Below, piece by piece: positions 1 to 11,814 of a DNA stretch of 64,000 bases. The notes beneath the pieces were generated by a model, which had not been told where the DNA came from, ran no database searches, and saw only the letters and a list, made by a program, of their open reading frames with translations. The stretch is from Zoroaster sp. YZ-2022 (taxonomy: Eukaryota; Echinodermata; Asteroidea; Forcipulatida; Zoroasteridae), in the NCBI GenBank assembly GCA_029582265.1, contig CM055817.1:54917711-54981710 (forward strand). The letters are read 5' to 3'. The position numbers were made by a program, and so were the translations under genes. Each line of letters starts with the position of its first letter. Positions within the stretch are counted from its first letter, which is position 1.

Positions 1-570
1 GCTCAAGTGGGGGAAAAAAAACTGCAAAGATACTGCATTTCCACAAGGGAAAAAAAACCATCTCAGAACTGACTAAATTCAACTCCGGTGTAAAAGCAAA
101 GATCCTGCATTTCCACTGGGGAGAAAAGCCAACTCAGAACTGCCCACATTCAACTCTGATGTGAAAGAAAAGATGGTGAATTTCAAATGGGAAAAACCAA
201 CTCAGAACTGCCTACATTCAACTCTGATGTGAAAGAAAAGATTGTGAATTTCAAATGGGAAAAACCAACTCAGAACTGCCTACATTCAACTCTGATGTGA
301 AAGAAAAGATGGTGAATTTCAAATGGGAAAAACCAACTCAGAACTGCCCACATTCAACTCTGGTGTGAAAGAAAAGATGGTGAATTTCCAATGGGAAAAA
401 CCAACTCAGAACTACCCACATTCAACTCTGGTGTGAAAGAAAAGATTGTGAATTTCCAATGGGAAAAAAACCAACTCAGAACTACTCACATTCAACTCTG
501 GTGTCAAAGCAAAGATTATGCATTTCCACAGGGTAAAAAAAAAACATCTCAGAACTGCCCTTATGCCAGA
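1..570. repeat. 68-bp tandem array, about 8 units
   Basis: Units contain GTGAAAGAAAAGATGGTGAA and CCAACTCAGAACTGCC. Adjacent units start 68 bp apart (161 and 229). The array probably begins left of the window. Outer units are more diverged. Confidence 0.9.
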
Positions 571-1014
571 ACTGATGTAAAGGCAAGATCCAGGAATAGT
601 GCTGTTACCTGTGTTACGAGATGCAATCAAGATAACACAAGAGGGCGCTAGAAACAAGGCACTTCACTACGCTAGAGTTGTTATACACAGTACTAGTACT
701 TATTCTCATACTTAAATGTTTCTGTGCTCCACCCAACAAACAGTACTCTGTCTCCAGGGGACACAAGTCAGAAGCTATGAAACCCATACATGCCATGTAG
801 CCAGGGATCAAAATCTGGGAAGTGTCAGTCATGGGGATCACTGATGAGGGGATGCATCCTTTTAAAATATCAAATCATCAATTTAACCAAAAAGGGACAA
901 CTGACTAGATACTTGAATGAATTTTTTGAGTGAACAGGGAAAAATTTACTGAATCGGAATGCGATATCCGGATAACTGTACCAGTCCTCTACCAACCTTT
1001 TTTAGGAAGGAGGG
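571..1014. other. No gene seen; one diverged unit of the 120-bp repeat
   Basis: Bases 720-850 (AAGCTATGAAACCCATACAT..AGCCAGGGATCA) match the repeat that is tandem at 3,930-4,400. The rest is unassigned. Confidence 0.5.
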
Positions 1015-1379
1015 CCAGAGTCATGGTACAGCCAAGCCTTTGAGAAGCCTGGCCAGGCCCAGTCAGCCTGGCCTCCTAATATGTCTTTTGTGAGTCCTGA
1101 TCCTGTAACAATACAGTACCTGCCAGTCAACATAACCTGGGCTTCTGGAGGGCCTAGCCCAGCCAAGTAGAGCTCATTATAATGGCTGCAGTTTTGAACA
1201 AAAGACAGCTGAGGTGTCAGTCAAGTCTGTGTTAACAGTAAGAGCTATTTCAGATCTGGTCATTAGTAAAGGGTCTTTTGTGCTCAGCTAGGGGATTATA
1301 TAGGCCAGAAGGCCAGGGCAAAGCCTGGGCCTGGCTGGGCTTCTCAAAGACTTGGCAGTACCACGACGACCCTTTTCCC
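1015..1379. mobile_element. TWA-flanked inverted-repeat element (family A), copy 1
   Basis: Ends GGAAGGAGGGCC / ACCCTTTTCC with TSD TTA (1012-1014, 1380-1382). The family has 60-bp imperfect terminal inverted repeats (GTGGTACAGCCAAGCCTTTG...) and a core with GACACCTCAGCTGTCTTTTG. TSD TTA/TAA fits PIF/Harbinger-type non-autonomous elements. Confidence 0.85.
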
Positions 1380-1382
1380 TTA

Positions 1383-2149
1383 CTTCAAATGTTTGGTGGT
1401 GAAACTAAAAAAGATTTTCTCCGATATGTTGTCAGTTTTTTATAAATAATGATTCATTCTTGTTACGTATATGCTGTACATGCGTGTAAGGTTCCTTCAC
1501 CATCATCGCAAATGCTTTATAAGAAAAATGATAGTACACTCTGTGCACAACGTAGCCATCTAGTGGTGTAAACGCAGCCATTGTCTTGATAATAGGGCAC
1601 TTTGAGACCAATTGAGTGTCGCATGTACACTTTACACTCGCATGCGTACATGTACTTCTGCCAGCCAATGACTTCTGAGACATTGTTGCGTGGCATGTGT
1701 GCATGTTTGTTTTCAACACTTTTCACTTGTTTGTAGCAGGTCGCCATGTCTGTTTCCGTGGCTATACCAACAATTTGACCCCAGGTCAAAGTGTCAAAGG
1801 TCAAAGAATGGTAGCCGTCATCATGCGTCTATCAAAAGCCTCACTGTGTACAGGCTACAAGCATGGCAGTTTAAAATCAAATATATACCCTTTGATGAAT
1901 TTTTATCTACGCATGTTATCGGTTTTTTGTGAATAATTACTCTCATTTTTAATTGTTACAGTAAATATAATAACTTGCCAAGGAATGAATACATTGCAAG
2001 ATCACTGAAATATGCTTTTAAAAATATTACCAGAAGTCTGTTACCTACACAATGTATGCCAGTCATGCAGTAAACATAGTCTACGACACTGCACTCCAAG
2101 AATAACGGAGTTTGAGCCATTTATATAACATTAAAAAGGCAGTGCATTC
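1383..2149. other. Unassigned, no gene seen
   Basis: Short open frames on both strands overlap here, but none shows a recognisable domain or splice-bounded exon. Confidence 0.4.
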
Positions 2150-2152
2150 TAA

Positions 2153-2523
2153 GGGAGGAGGGCCAAAGTCGTGGTACAGCCAAGCCTTTGAGAAGCCCGG
2201 CCAGGCGTTGGATACCTGAGGCTACCTGGCCTCCTAATCTGTCTTTTGTGAGTCCTAATCCTGTAACAATACAGTACCTGCCAATCAACAGAACCTGGGC
2301 TTCTGGAGGGCCTAGCCCAGCCAAGTAGAGCTCATTATAATGGCTGCAGTTGTGAACAAAAGACAGCTGAGGTGTCAGTCAAGTCTGTGTTAACAATAAG
2401 AGCTATTTGAGATCTATTCATTAGTAAATGTTTTTTTGTGCTCAGATAATGGATTATATAGGCCCATGGGCCTGGCTGGGCTTCTCAAAGGCTTGGCTGT
2501 TACATGACTTTGGCCCTCCTCCC
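2153..2523. mobile_element. Family A element, copy 2
   Basis: GGGAGGAGGGCC ... GGCCCTCCTCCC with perfect TSD TAA (2150-2152, 2524-2526). Confidence 0.88.
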
Positions 2524-3036
2524 TAAGGTTATAAATAATAATCTGCCAAGCGTCATGTAGGCAAATAGACTTCTATTTCTACTATATAAATATTTAAAAA
2601 CTTTAATTGAATTTTAAATTCAAGAATGTTTTAAGTATTTGATGGTCACTTTAATATTGTATTTTGCATGACAACTATGACTTTGTGAATAATTAATAGA
2701 ATTACTGTTTTCAAGAAATTTCTGCACTATTTTTTTTTTATTTTTTTTTTTAAATTCAGAGTGTAAATATTGCAATGGGTGTTACATCGGTAGCAGACTT
2801 GTACAACAGTGTATAAACTTTGTTATTACGTATTCGAGTGCTATTTTACGGAGTGTTAACTATGAAGTACTGTTTGTTCTTATTATTAATCACTTTGATC
2901 TTAAAACTTCAAAACTTTTTTGAAATTTCAGAAATGATATAAGGGCTATGGTGCTGTAGCATATCAAATAGTCATGCCTAGGTTTTTTTTACAAATGAAG
3001 TCAGGATAACAACAGGTTTGATCATAATCACATATC

Positions 3037-3259
3037 CAGAGATGCCAACATTTACGATTTGGGCGTAATTTTTACGATTTATTGAGTCCAATTACGATTG
3101 TACGATCCTTGTATCAATTTTTGGCCAGCCGCGAAACCAACGATGTAAAGAACCACATGTGTTTACGGCACGCGCACCGTAGTTCATCAGCCGTTTACAT
3201 GACGAAAACCTTTCGTTAGGCGAATTACTCTTTTTCAATTTGGAATGTTGGCATCTCTG
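3037..3259. mobile_element. Small inverted-repeat element, hAT-like ends
   Basis: CAGAGATGCCAACATT at the left and AATGTTGGCATCTCTG at the right are perfect inverted repeats. CATATC flanks both sides. The ends resemble hAT elements, but the duplication I see is 6 rather than 8 bp. Confidence 0.65.
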
Positions 3260-3383
3260 CATATCTCCAAAGAGATCAACTCGGGTTTCTAAGCTAGGGG
3301 ATGTAGGTGGGGGAGGTGAGGTCAGACAAGACTTTGAGGAAAAATCATGACGAAGTTCAAATGACAAAATTCAAATCGTCATA

Positions 3384-3794
3384 TATATTCTGGTGGCAAT
3401 TTCATAGGGCTGCCAAGCTGACAAAATTGCTTACCAGGAAAAAAATTTGCTCAGTCGAGTTCTTTGGTTATATGTTCTAAAAGAAAATATATATTCTGTT
3501 TTATATTGCTTAGCAGCTTAGTGAAATTGGCCCCAGGGGCTAACTTCATTGAGCCGCTAAGCAGAGAATTTTGCTAAGCAAATATTTTTTGCTCAGCAAT
3601 TTGATACAGACAACCGGCCAATCAGTCTTACTTAACCAGCCAATCAGTCTTACTTAACCAGCCAAGGTCTGTGCATTTTGTATGAAAAATGTGCTGGTAA
3701 CCATCTAAAGCTGGTCAGCGAAATATTCTGCTCAGCAATTTTATCTGCTCAGCAATTTTATCTGCTCATAAACAGCTCTTTGTAATTGCCCCCC
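3384..3794. mobile_element. AGCAG palindromic element (family D), two partial copies
   Basis: Repeated GCTAAGCAGAGAATTTTGCT, TTTGCTCAGCAATTTTATC and GAAATTGGCCCC blocks in both orientations. The same family occurs at 6,253, 11,170, 13,790 and 29,888. Confidence 0.7.
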
Positions 3795-3872
3795 AGCTTT
3801 TGGAGTGGGACTTGAACCTACGACCTCTGGGTTGTCGCACTGGCACTCTACCAACTGAGCTATCAAACCCCC
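3795..3872 (-). mobile_element. tRNA-like SINE head, minus strand
   Basis: Reverse complement reads GATAGCTCAGTTGGTAGAG (box A) and GGTTCAAGTCC (box B) with plausible acceptor-stem spacing. It lacks a clean cloverleaf and sits in repeats, so a SINE head or tRNA pseudogene rather than a tRNA gene. Confidence 0.6.
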
Positions 3873-3929
3873 CAGAGTTGGCAGGCTCCCAAATTGTCAC
3901 GATCTTTTTTTGTTGGTGTGATAGTGAAA

Positions 3930-4400
3930 TCAGTGACACCCGTACATGTTATGTAGCCAGGGATTATATACCACAAGCTAAACCTGGGAAGCGGCAGTCT
4001 GGGGGAAATCACTCAGAGATGTCTTTGTTCTGGGAGTGCTGAGTCGGAAGCCATGAAACCCATACATGCTGTTTAGGCAGGGATCACACCCTAAGTTACG
4101 ATTCTAAACCTGGGAAGTGGCAGTCTGGGGATCACTCAGAGATATCTCTGTTCTGGGGGCGCTGAGTCGGAAGCCATGAAATCCATACATGTCATGTAAC
4201 CAGGGATCACACCCTAAGTTACGATTCTAAACCTGGGAAGAGGCAGTCTGGGGATCACTCAGAGATATCTCTGTTCTGGGGTACCTAGTCAGAAACCATG
4301 ACACCCATACACGCTGTGTACCAAGCCAGGGATCACACCCCAAATTACAATGCTAAACCTTGGAAGTGGCAGTCTCTGGGGATCACTGAGAGATATCTCT
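3930..4400. repeat. Approx. 120-bp tandem repeat, about 4 units
   Basis: Units carry AGCCAGGGATCACACCCTAA, TGGGAAGTGGCAGTCTGG and ATCACTCAGAGATATCTCTG. Confidence 0.85.
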
Positions 4401-4416
4401 GTTCTGTGGTACATGT

Positions 4417-5790
4417 GCCTAGTCAGAAACCACGAAACCCATACTTGTTGATCATTGCCCCACTGGGTTACGATGCTCCAAACCTAGCTACTTGTACCTA
4501 GTCAGAAACCACGAAAACCATACTTGTTGATCATTGCCCCACTGGGTTACGATGCTCCAAACCTAGCTACTTGTACCTAGTCAGAAACCACGAAACCCAT
4601 ACTTGTTGATCATTGCCCCACTGGGTTACGATGCTCCAAACCTAGCTACTTGTATTTGATTTGATTTGATTTGAATTTATTCGGATAAAAAGATGATAAA
4701 AGTACAAGACACATTACAAAAAGACAATAAAAAACATACCATATTTATCCAAGGATAACCCAAAAAGCCAATAAAATAGGCTTTCTGTACCTAGTCAGAA
4801 ACCACGAAACCCATACTTGTTGATCATTGCCCCACTGGGTTACGATGCTCCAAACCTAGCTACTTGTACCTAGTCAGAAACCGTGACACCCATACTTGTT
4901 GATCATTGCCCCACTGGGTTACGACACTCCAAACCTAGCTACTTGTACCTAGTCAGAAACCGTGACACCCATACTTGTTGATCGTTGCCCCACTGGGTTA
5001 CGATGCTCCAAACCTAGCTACTTGTACCTAGTCAGAAACCACGAAACCCATACTTGTTGATCATTGCCCCACTGGGTTACGATGCTCCAAACCTAGCTAC
5101 TTGTATTTGATTTGATTTGATTTGAATTTATTCGGATAAAAAGATGATAAAAGTACAAGACACATTACAAAAAGACAATAAAAAACATACCATATTTATC
5201 CAAGGATAACCCAAAAAGCCAATAAAATAGGCTTTCTGTACCTAGTCAGAAACCACGAAACCCATACTTGTTGATCATTGCCCCACTGGGTTACGATGCT
5301 CCAAACCTAGCTACTTGTACCTAGTCAGAAACCGTGACACCCATACTTGTTGATCATTGCCCCACTGGGTTACGACACTCCAAACCTAGCTACTTGTACC
5401 TAGTCAGAAACCATGAAACCCATACTTGTTGATCATTGCCGCCACTGGGTTACGATGCTCCAAACCTAGCTACTTGTACCTAGTCAGAAACCGTGACACC
5501 CATACTTGTTGATCATTGCCCCACTGGGTTACGACACTCCAAACCTAGCTACTTGTACCTAGTCAGAAACCGTGACACCCATACTTGTTGATCATTGCCC
5601 CACTGGGTTACGATGCTCCAAACCTAGCTACTTGTACCTAGTCAGAAACCATGATACCCATACTTGTTGATCATTGCGCCACTGGGTTACGATGCTCCAA
5701 ACCTAGCTACTTGTACCTAGTCAGAAACCATGACACCCATACTTGTTGATCATTGCCCCACTGGGTTACGATGCTCCAAACCTAGCTACA
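4417..5790. repeat. 79-bp tandem array with two LINE-tail inserts
   Basis: Unit ACCTAGTCAGAAACCACGAA ... CAAACCTAGCTACTTGT (starts at 4496 and 4575). At 4654-4784 and 5105-5235 two near-identical 131-bp inserts beginning with TTTGAT repeats lie 451 bp apart, so a multi-unit segment with its insert was duplicated as one block. Confidence 0.92.
4654..4784 (-). mobile_element. Truncated LINE 3' tail inside the 79-bp array
   Basis: (TTTGA)n followed by AATTTATTCGGATAAAAAGATG resembles the reverse complement of a LINE 3' UTR with a short microsatellite tail. Second copy at 5105-5235. Confidence 0.55.
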
Positions 5791-5832
5791 TACCTGAAAT
5801 AAATACATGTACTTAGTGTTGACACAAGTCTA

Positions 5833-6105
5833 TATTAACCCTAACCACCCCAAATCCATCAAAATCCTCCAAGGGGCACTTTTGTTGGGGGAAAAATCAG
5901 CACTGTTGGAAACTGGTATTGTATTTTCACCTCTTCAAATGGGCAAAATTACTACCTGGCAAGAAGTGCAGGCCATAAGTGCTAAATATGAAAGATCAAC
6001 GAAAATGCATGGTGTATTTTGAAGATAAGGGCATGTTTCCAAAATTGTACTGATGGATTTTGGAGGATTCAGGAAGGTTCCTAGCCAGAATACCGGGGTT
6101 AGGGC
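5833..6105. repeat. Dispersed repeat R3, copy 1
   Basis: Shares GGGGCACTTTTGTTGGGG-like start, GAAAGATCAACGAAAATGCA and GATTCAGGAAGGTTCCTAGC with 16965-17225 (inverted) and 51240-51500. Ends are near AACCCTAACC and GGGTTAGGG. Confidence 0.75.
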
Positions 6106-6252
6106 GAACGGAATAAAAAAAAAGGTTTTATATCTGGGAAATTCAAATTGTAATACGCATATGCCATTGATATAAGTCAGTGCACCAGACGTATATCAAA
6201 GGATACACGCACAAGGATTATTTCACTGAGGTTGAATGAGGGGTGTCCTCAA

Positions 6253-6850
6253 CCGGGAGCCACTTTCATAGAACTGCTAAAGCAGAAGAAGAAAAATGTC
6301 TACCAGAAAGTTTTGCTTTATAGCAGATTACTTTGGTGACCAGCCAAACTTTCATACAGAATGCATGCATTTTGGCTGGTGGTCTGTTTTAAATTGCTGA
6401 GCCAAAAATTTGCTCAGCAAAATATTCTACTGAGCAACTCTACACTGTAAAAAAAAAATCCTGTAAAATTACAAGATTTTTTCCTGTAAAATTACAGCTT
6501 GACAATATACATTTACAGTTAAATGTTTTTAAAAAAATACGTAAATAAACGGCGTATTGTTTATCAATAGTAAGTACGGAGTTTATTTACATACAAAACT
6601 TCGTCAAACCAGAAATACGGTGTCAAGCTGTAATTTTAAAGGAAACAAATCTTGTAATTTTACAGGTTTTTTTTACAGTGTATGAAATTTAAGAACTGTT
6701 TGACATAAACATTTTGCTGTTAAGCAAAATAAACGGACAACCAGCCAAAACGCAATATGCATTATATGAAACTTTCACTGGTAACCGACCAACAAAATAT
6801 GCTTAGCAAATAAATAAATCCGCTTATTGAATTTGTTCTGCATGTCCGCT
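6253..6850. mobile_element. Family D element split by a younger insertion
   Basis: Flanks 6253-6442 and 6681-6850 read as family D (TTTGCTCAGCAAAATATTCT, AACCGACCAACAAAATATGC). The split point GAGCAACTC TA / TA TGAAATT recreates the intact family sequence when the insert is removed. Confidence 0.7.
6443..6680. mobile_element. TA-flanked palindromic element, CACTGTAAAAAA ends
   Basis: CACTGTAAAAAAAAAATCCT ... AGGTTTTTTTTACAGTG between TA dinucleotides (6441-6442, 6681-6682). Inner arms CCTGTAAAATTACAAG / CTTGTAATTTTACAGG. Fits a Tc1/mariner-type MITE. Confidence 0.85.
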
Positions 6851-7117
6851 TAAAAAAAATTGACCCATGCAAATAAAAACTGATGTAAATTTTCTAGAAA
6901 GTTAGGTTTCCCTTCGAGATTTTCTGTAAAAAAAACCACGGACCAAATGTAACATTGCATGACAGTACTAAATGATGTAGCAATTTGTATTCATTCTAGA
7001 CGTAGATGTGTTAACACTTATTAGATATTTTGTTCCATTGTTTAAAAAAAAACACTGAATATTTAAATTAGTGGAGTACTCTTTTACCCCCAACCCTGAC
7101 TTGCCTCTCGCTCTTAA

Positions 7118-7515
7118 AAGGACACTATCGTCATGATCAGAGCAGACTTTCGACAGGGCATGGAATCGGTGTCCTAGTTCATCTACAGTATGTCCCAAAA
7201 AAAAGTGTCACTCTAACTATTTCTGAAAATATACCAAAACCCCGAAATACATTTTGGAACTTTTTCAATTGCACAGGTACTCCTAATCCTTGGCCTAAAC
7301 ACCTGTGAGTTTTATGTAATTTCTCACAGGTGTTTAGGCCAAGGATTAGGAGTATCTGTGCAATTGAAAAAGTTCCAAAATTTATTTCGTGGTTTTGGTA
7401 TATTTTCAGAAATAGTTAGTGACACTTTTTTGGGGGACATACTGTATAACAAGGACACCGATTTCATCCATGCCCATGTCAAAAGTCTGCTTCTGATCGT
7501 GACGATATTGTCCGT
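7118..7515. mobile_element. TTAA-flanked element (family B), copy split by a palindrome
   Basis: AGGACACTATCGTCATGATC ... GATCGTGACGATATTGTCCG with TTAA at both sides. The inner part also reads as an inverted repeat (GGGCATGGAATCGGTGTCCT). Confidence 0.7.
7186..7444. mobile_element. Near-perfect 259-bp palindrome, mariner type
   Basis: CAGTATGTCCC ... GGGACATACTG between TA duplications. The arms (e.g. CCTAATCCTTGGCCTAAACA) are nearly identical around a loop at about 7,310-7,320, so the RNA would form a hairpin of about 120 bp. Confidence 0.92.
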
Positions 7516-7520
7516 TTAAA

Positions 7521-8469
7521 AGGGCCGGTTGGATGAGAAAAAAAGTTTGCGAAGCGATGTCGTGATGTCAAAAGCTGAGATTCGTGGTGAAGTGGTTTGC
7601 GAAGGAGACTTGACCGCGAATCGTTCATCAGGAATTGATGACGTACAAATATAAAATGCTTTGCATTCGCAGTCGAAGTATTGACCTTTGTATCTCATTG
7701 GCAAGATTTTTTAATGTTTTATTATAAACCTCACTGTATTCCTGCCAGCTAGCCTGTGATCTGTCATTTAGATGTTCTGCTTTTGATATTGTCTTGGTGT
7801 TACCTTTTTAACTCTAAAAATTTAACTGCAAAATAGTAGTTATTGGCCTTACGTTTTCGAACCTGGCAGGTTCTTTCTCCAACGCAAAATGGACGAATTA
7901 AACATATACACAAATACACATACACGAGAGTGGGCAGAAGTTAGGCAGGTGTGAGAGGAACACAAAGGAAGGAGGTACCTGAAGCAGAGTCAAATACTTG
8001 GGACCGGACAAAAGAAACAATGTAATTAGTAAAAAAAAATTTAATCTCTTAAAATTTACTCTACCAAAAAAATAAAATAAAAAAAACCAATTATTGATGG
8101 TTCTGATAATAACCCACAAAATTATCCATCATTTGGACATTTTACATTGTCTTTACATTGTCTTGTTTATGTGATACACTTTGGCCAATTTCACATTGTC
8201 TTGTTACCTTCAACCATTTTTTTTTTTTTACATGTGGTACACTTTTGACCATGTCACAGAAGTATTTCACCCTTCCGTCCCCCTCCCCCTCTTGAAAACA
8301 TTCTGAATGGTGCATTGAGATGAGAACAACCAAATCTGATTTTTGTATTTGGTGCTTTGATATGTTTGAGAAAAAAAACACGAGTTTTATAGTGTTTTCG
8401 GTATTAAAGAGGATTTTTTAAATATTTTTTATTCGTTTATTTTCTCCCCCCTGGGAGCACAAAATCTCA
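7521..8469. other. No gene seen
   Basis: AT-rich unassigned DNA. 7,830-7,880 holds one arm (TAGTTATTGGCCTTACGTTT) of the repeat that is complete at 52189-52365. Confidence 0.4.
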
Positions 8470-8473
8470 TTAA

Positions 8474-8679
8474 AGGGACAATATCATGGAATCGGAGTGT
8501 TAGTTTTAGATTAACTCATCAGTGACTGAAAATAATACCCCACATGATAAGGTCATATTACCGTTGCTGCTGCATAAATGAGTCAGTAAATTTCAGTCAC
8601 TATGTTCATCTTAAACTAGGACACCGATTCCATGCCCTGTTGAATGTCTGCTCTAGCGTTATCATGGTGATATTGTTGA
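8474..8679. mobile_element. Family B element, short copy
   Basis: TTAA then AGGGACAATATCATGGAATC, core ATTACCGTTGCTGCTGCATA, right arm ending near GTGATATTG. About 200 bp. Confidence 0.75.
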
Positions 8680-8949
8680 AACATTTATTTGTATTCTGTA
8701 TTTTGTTTGTGTTACATATTCATGCCTTTGGGGGAAAATATACAAAAGAGAACCATATTTTAAATTGTATTCTTTTGCTAAAAGAGACATTTCAGTTTGC
8801 TTGAAACAATCTGAAAATAACACTGCTATTACCCAAATGTTATTTATTTTTTCCACCTGAGATGTTAATTATGATATTTAACGTGTCTTTCTGTATTTTG
8901 CAGTATATTATTGTCTGTTTTGGTAAACTGTCCTTGGTTTCTGATTGGA

Positions 8950-9920
8950 GCTCGGCTTCAAAAGTGGTGTAGCAGTGTGGCTGAGGCCAACAACAAAAAA
9001 TCTCCAGTTTTTGGTCATAGTCGGCTTCAAAATCGGTGCAGTGACGCTTCTTTTTTTTTTTGCCAACCAGTGAAATATGTGATACATGTATACACGGTTA
9101 GTGGAACCAGACCAAATTTCCCGTACACAAAGTATGGTGGCTCAGAGAGGCAGCACAAATCGGTCAAACGTTCATACCCCATTGTGAAAAAAAAAGTCGT
9201 TTAAAACGCAGCACAGCAGAATTCGAATTCAGAATTCGAATCCAGCAATTTTGGCTGGGCAAGAATGTCGTATCCGGCCGCCACTTTTTAAGGGCTTTTT
9301 TGGATTTTTTTTGCAACCACTAACCAGTTAAAAAATCATTCTATCGATTTTTGGTGGTACAGAAAGCGAAAACTATCTTTAAAATCCACTTTTATGATGG
9401 TTTTCGGACTTGATTTCCCTTCTAAAAAAATCCTCCCCTTCAGAAAATAGAAGGATCCTATTATAGTTGCCACTACGCATGTACAATGACTGTGTTGGTC
9501 ACTAGTAATTGTGGAGTTTACAAGATCAGACTGACATGACTGAGGAAGTCATCGTATACCAAAAATGCCTGATTTTTCATGAAATAAATATCTGGAATAA
9601 TTTGAAGTATATGTCCATCATCATCCATATGTTCTCCACCTTACCAGGTAGGCAAGATTACATTATTGGTTATATTTAATGAAAAATAGTGGCGGCCAGA
9701 TACGACATTCTACCCTTTGGCTGCAATTCGACATAGTTTCATAGCAAAAAAAAAAGAAAACTGAAAATGCCAAACGCGCGGGTCTGAGGCAACGCGTGCC
9801 GAGACCAGAAACCTGAGATTTTACACGTAAACATATATTTAAAAAAATTGCATTACCACACTGATTTTGAAGCCAACCTATTACCAGAAACCGGAGACTT
9901 TTTTTGGGGGGGGGGGCCTA
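8950..9920. mobile_element. Repeat pair split by a 450-bp inverted-repeat element
   Basis: Outer parts 8950-9250 and 9716-9920 belong to one dispersed family also at 14820-15030 and 23410-23720. Between them, 9256-9711 has ends AAGAATGTCGTATCCGGCCG / GGCCAGATACGACATTCT. A diverged relative lies at 18825-19650. Confidence 0.7.
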
Positions 9921-10559
9921 AATCAAAAGAACCTTGAAATTTTAGAACGTTATGTTCTAAATAATAGTCATCGTAATAAGCACTGTTCAAAAAGAATACT
10001 TCCATCTGTTGACTAGACTCGCAATATTTCAGTGAACATTTTTTTTTGAAGGTGACTTTTTATTTTCTTTTATGCTTATGTAAATGTTACATTATTATTA
10101 TTTTTTAAATATTGAACACTTTATTTATTCATTTATTGTTACCGTAGAAACAAACTCTTGGAATCCACCCATTTTAAACGTGCAATCATCACTTTCCGTA
10201 GTTAAATGATATGTGTACATTTGATTTAATCGCTGTAATATATATACGTTGAATTTATTTCATTCACAAATATAAACTATTATTCTTCTTTTCTTCTTTT
10301 CTTTTCTTTTTTTTCTCTTTTTTTTTTTTTGGGGGGGGGGGGTTGATTTTTTTAAAATCCAATGCAAATGACAAGCTCTGAAGTGAAGTTTTGATTTTTT
10401 GTATTCATTTACTCATTTGGTGCTGGTTGTGGTTGATTAATGTAAACCAAAAAAAACCCATAATTTTGAAATACTTCAAAATTGTAGGAATAACTCATTT
10501 TGCAGCCATTTTGGCTAGAAACCATCCCAAATCCTTCAAAATCCACCAACATGCAGTAA

Positions 10560-10790
10560 AAAGGTATCCCAATTGTTGGACTTTAATGGAATTGGTACAG
10601 TGGCAAATGCAAAGCAACCATGGCTTGGCTATACACAGTCCTGAATCCAACAAAAGCAGCCGGTGGAGTTTGATGGATTTGGTAGAGTGGCAAATGCAAA
10701 GCATCCATGGCTTGGCTATACACAGTCCTGAATCCAACAAAAGCAGCCGGTGGAGTTTGATGGATTTGGGTACACATGGCTACATGCTCT
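10560..10790. repeat. 78-bp tandem repeat, about 3 units
   Basis: AATGCAAAGCATCCATGGCT and CAACAAAAGCAGCCGGTGGA recur. The same unit appears inverted at 21590-22040. Confidence 0.85.
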
Positions 10791-10859
10791 GTTCGCTGAC
10801 CACAATAAACAGGTGGCCACAGTGGACAGGTTTTACTGTATGATGTATTTACACCAGTT

Positions 10860-11160
10860 TGTATATACAACTTCGATCCTAGTAACTGGTTAAATTAAAA
10901 CTGACGCTGATATTATAATTATGCATAATTTATTCAAATTTATGCATTTTTCATTGACCATACAGCATGTATTATATAAAGTACTACGCAATCTCTGTTT
11001 CGTTATTGTTCTATGATGCTACACTTACAACACGGTTCGGTGATTGTGTTTGGTTTTGGCGTAACTTTTAAAATACAAGATTATCCATAATTGGTTTGGT
11101 TTTTTTTGGCCCGGAAATGATGCCCAATTCTATTTATCTATGATTTTCAAATTTCATTCT
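10860..11160. other. No gene seen
   Basis: AT-rich unique-looking sequence without an exon candidate. Confidence 0.4.
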
Positions 11161-11169
11161 ATTTGGGGT

Positions 11170-11362
11170 GTACTGGGGCCAGCTAAGCAGACAAAAAATT
11201 GCTTACCAGAAACATTTGCTTAGCGGATTTCGTTGGATACCAGCCAAACTTTTCATACAAAATGGCTTGCAGTTTGGCTGGGTAGTCTGATTTATATTGC
11301 TTAGCAAAAATATTTGCTTAGCATCATTTTTCTGCTTAGAAGCTCTGTGAAATTGGCTCCTG
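11170..11362. mobile_element. Family D element, complete small copy
   Basis: GGGGCCAGCTAAGCAGACAA to TTAGAAGCTCTGTGAAATTG, with internal CCAGCCAAACTTTTCATAC and its inverse. Confidence 0.7.
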
Positions 11363-11381
11363 GCTTCGAAAACAAATTATA

Positions 11382-11654
11382 CTACTCAAAACAATTTAGG
11401 GAACACCAGATTTACTGCAAGAGGTGGTCACACCCGTTATTGAAATGTTCCATGAACCGAGATTTTTCATTTGCAACCCCCCTCTCTCTTTCAGTAGTCA
11501 TGTCATGAAATGTGTAATCACTACATGCATCCTTTATCATCTGTTTCATTGTGCAGTTGTTTCTCATCAATTCTGTGAAACATTGTGTTTATCTGAAATA
11601 AATGATCTTGTTTAACTGAGATTATTCCGGTGTTCCCTAAATTGTTTTGAGTAG
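11382..11654. mobile_element. Mariner-type MITE with 25-bp inverted repeats
   Basis: CTACTCAAAACAATTTAGGG and its exact inverse CCCTAAATTGTTTTGAGTAG between TA dinucleotides (11380-11381, 11655-11656). Confidence 0.9.
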
Positions 11655-11814
11655 TATATTTAATGCTAGTGCTATTGACTCTCTTCATGTTTGTCACTGA
11701 AATGGTAACTCGATCACTGCACGCATTGTGATTATTAACGAAAACAGAATGTGTAAAACGCATTGAGATATTGTGTGGAATGTTTTTTTTTTTAAAGTAT
11801 TTAAAGGGACAATA

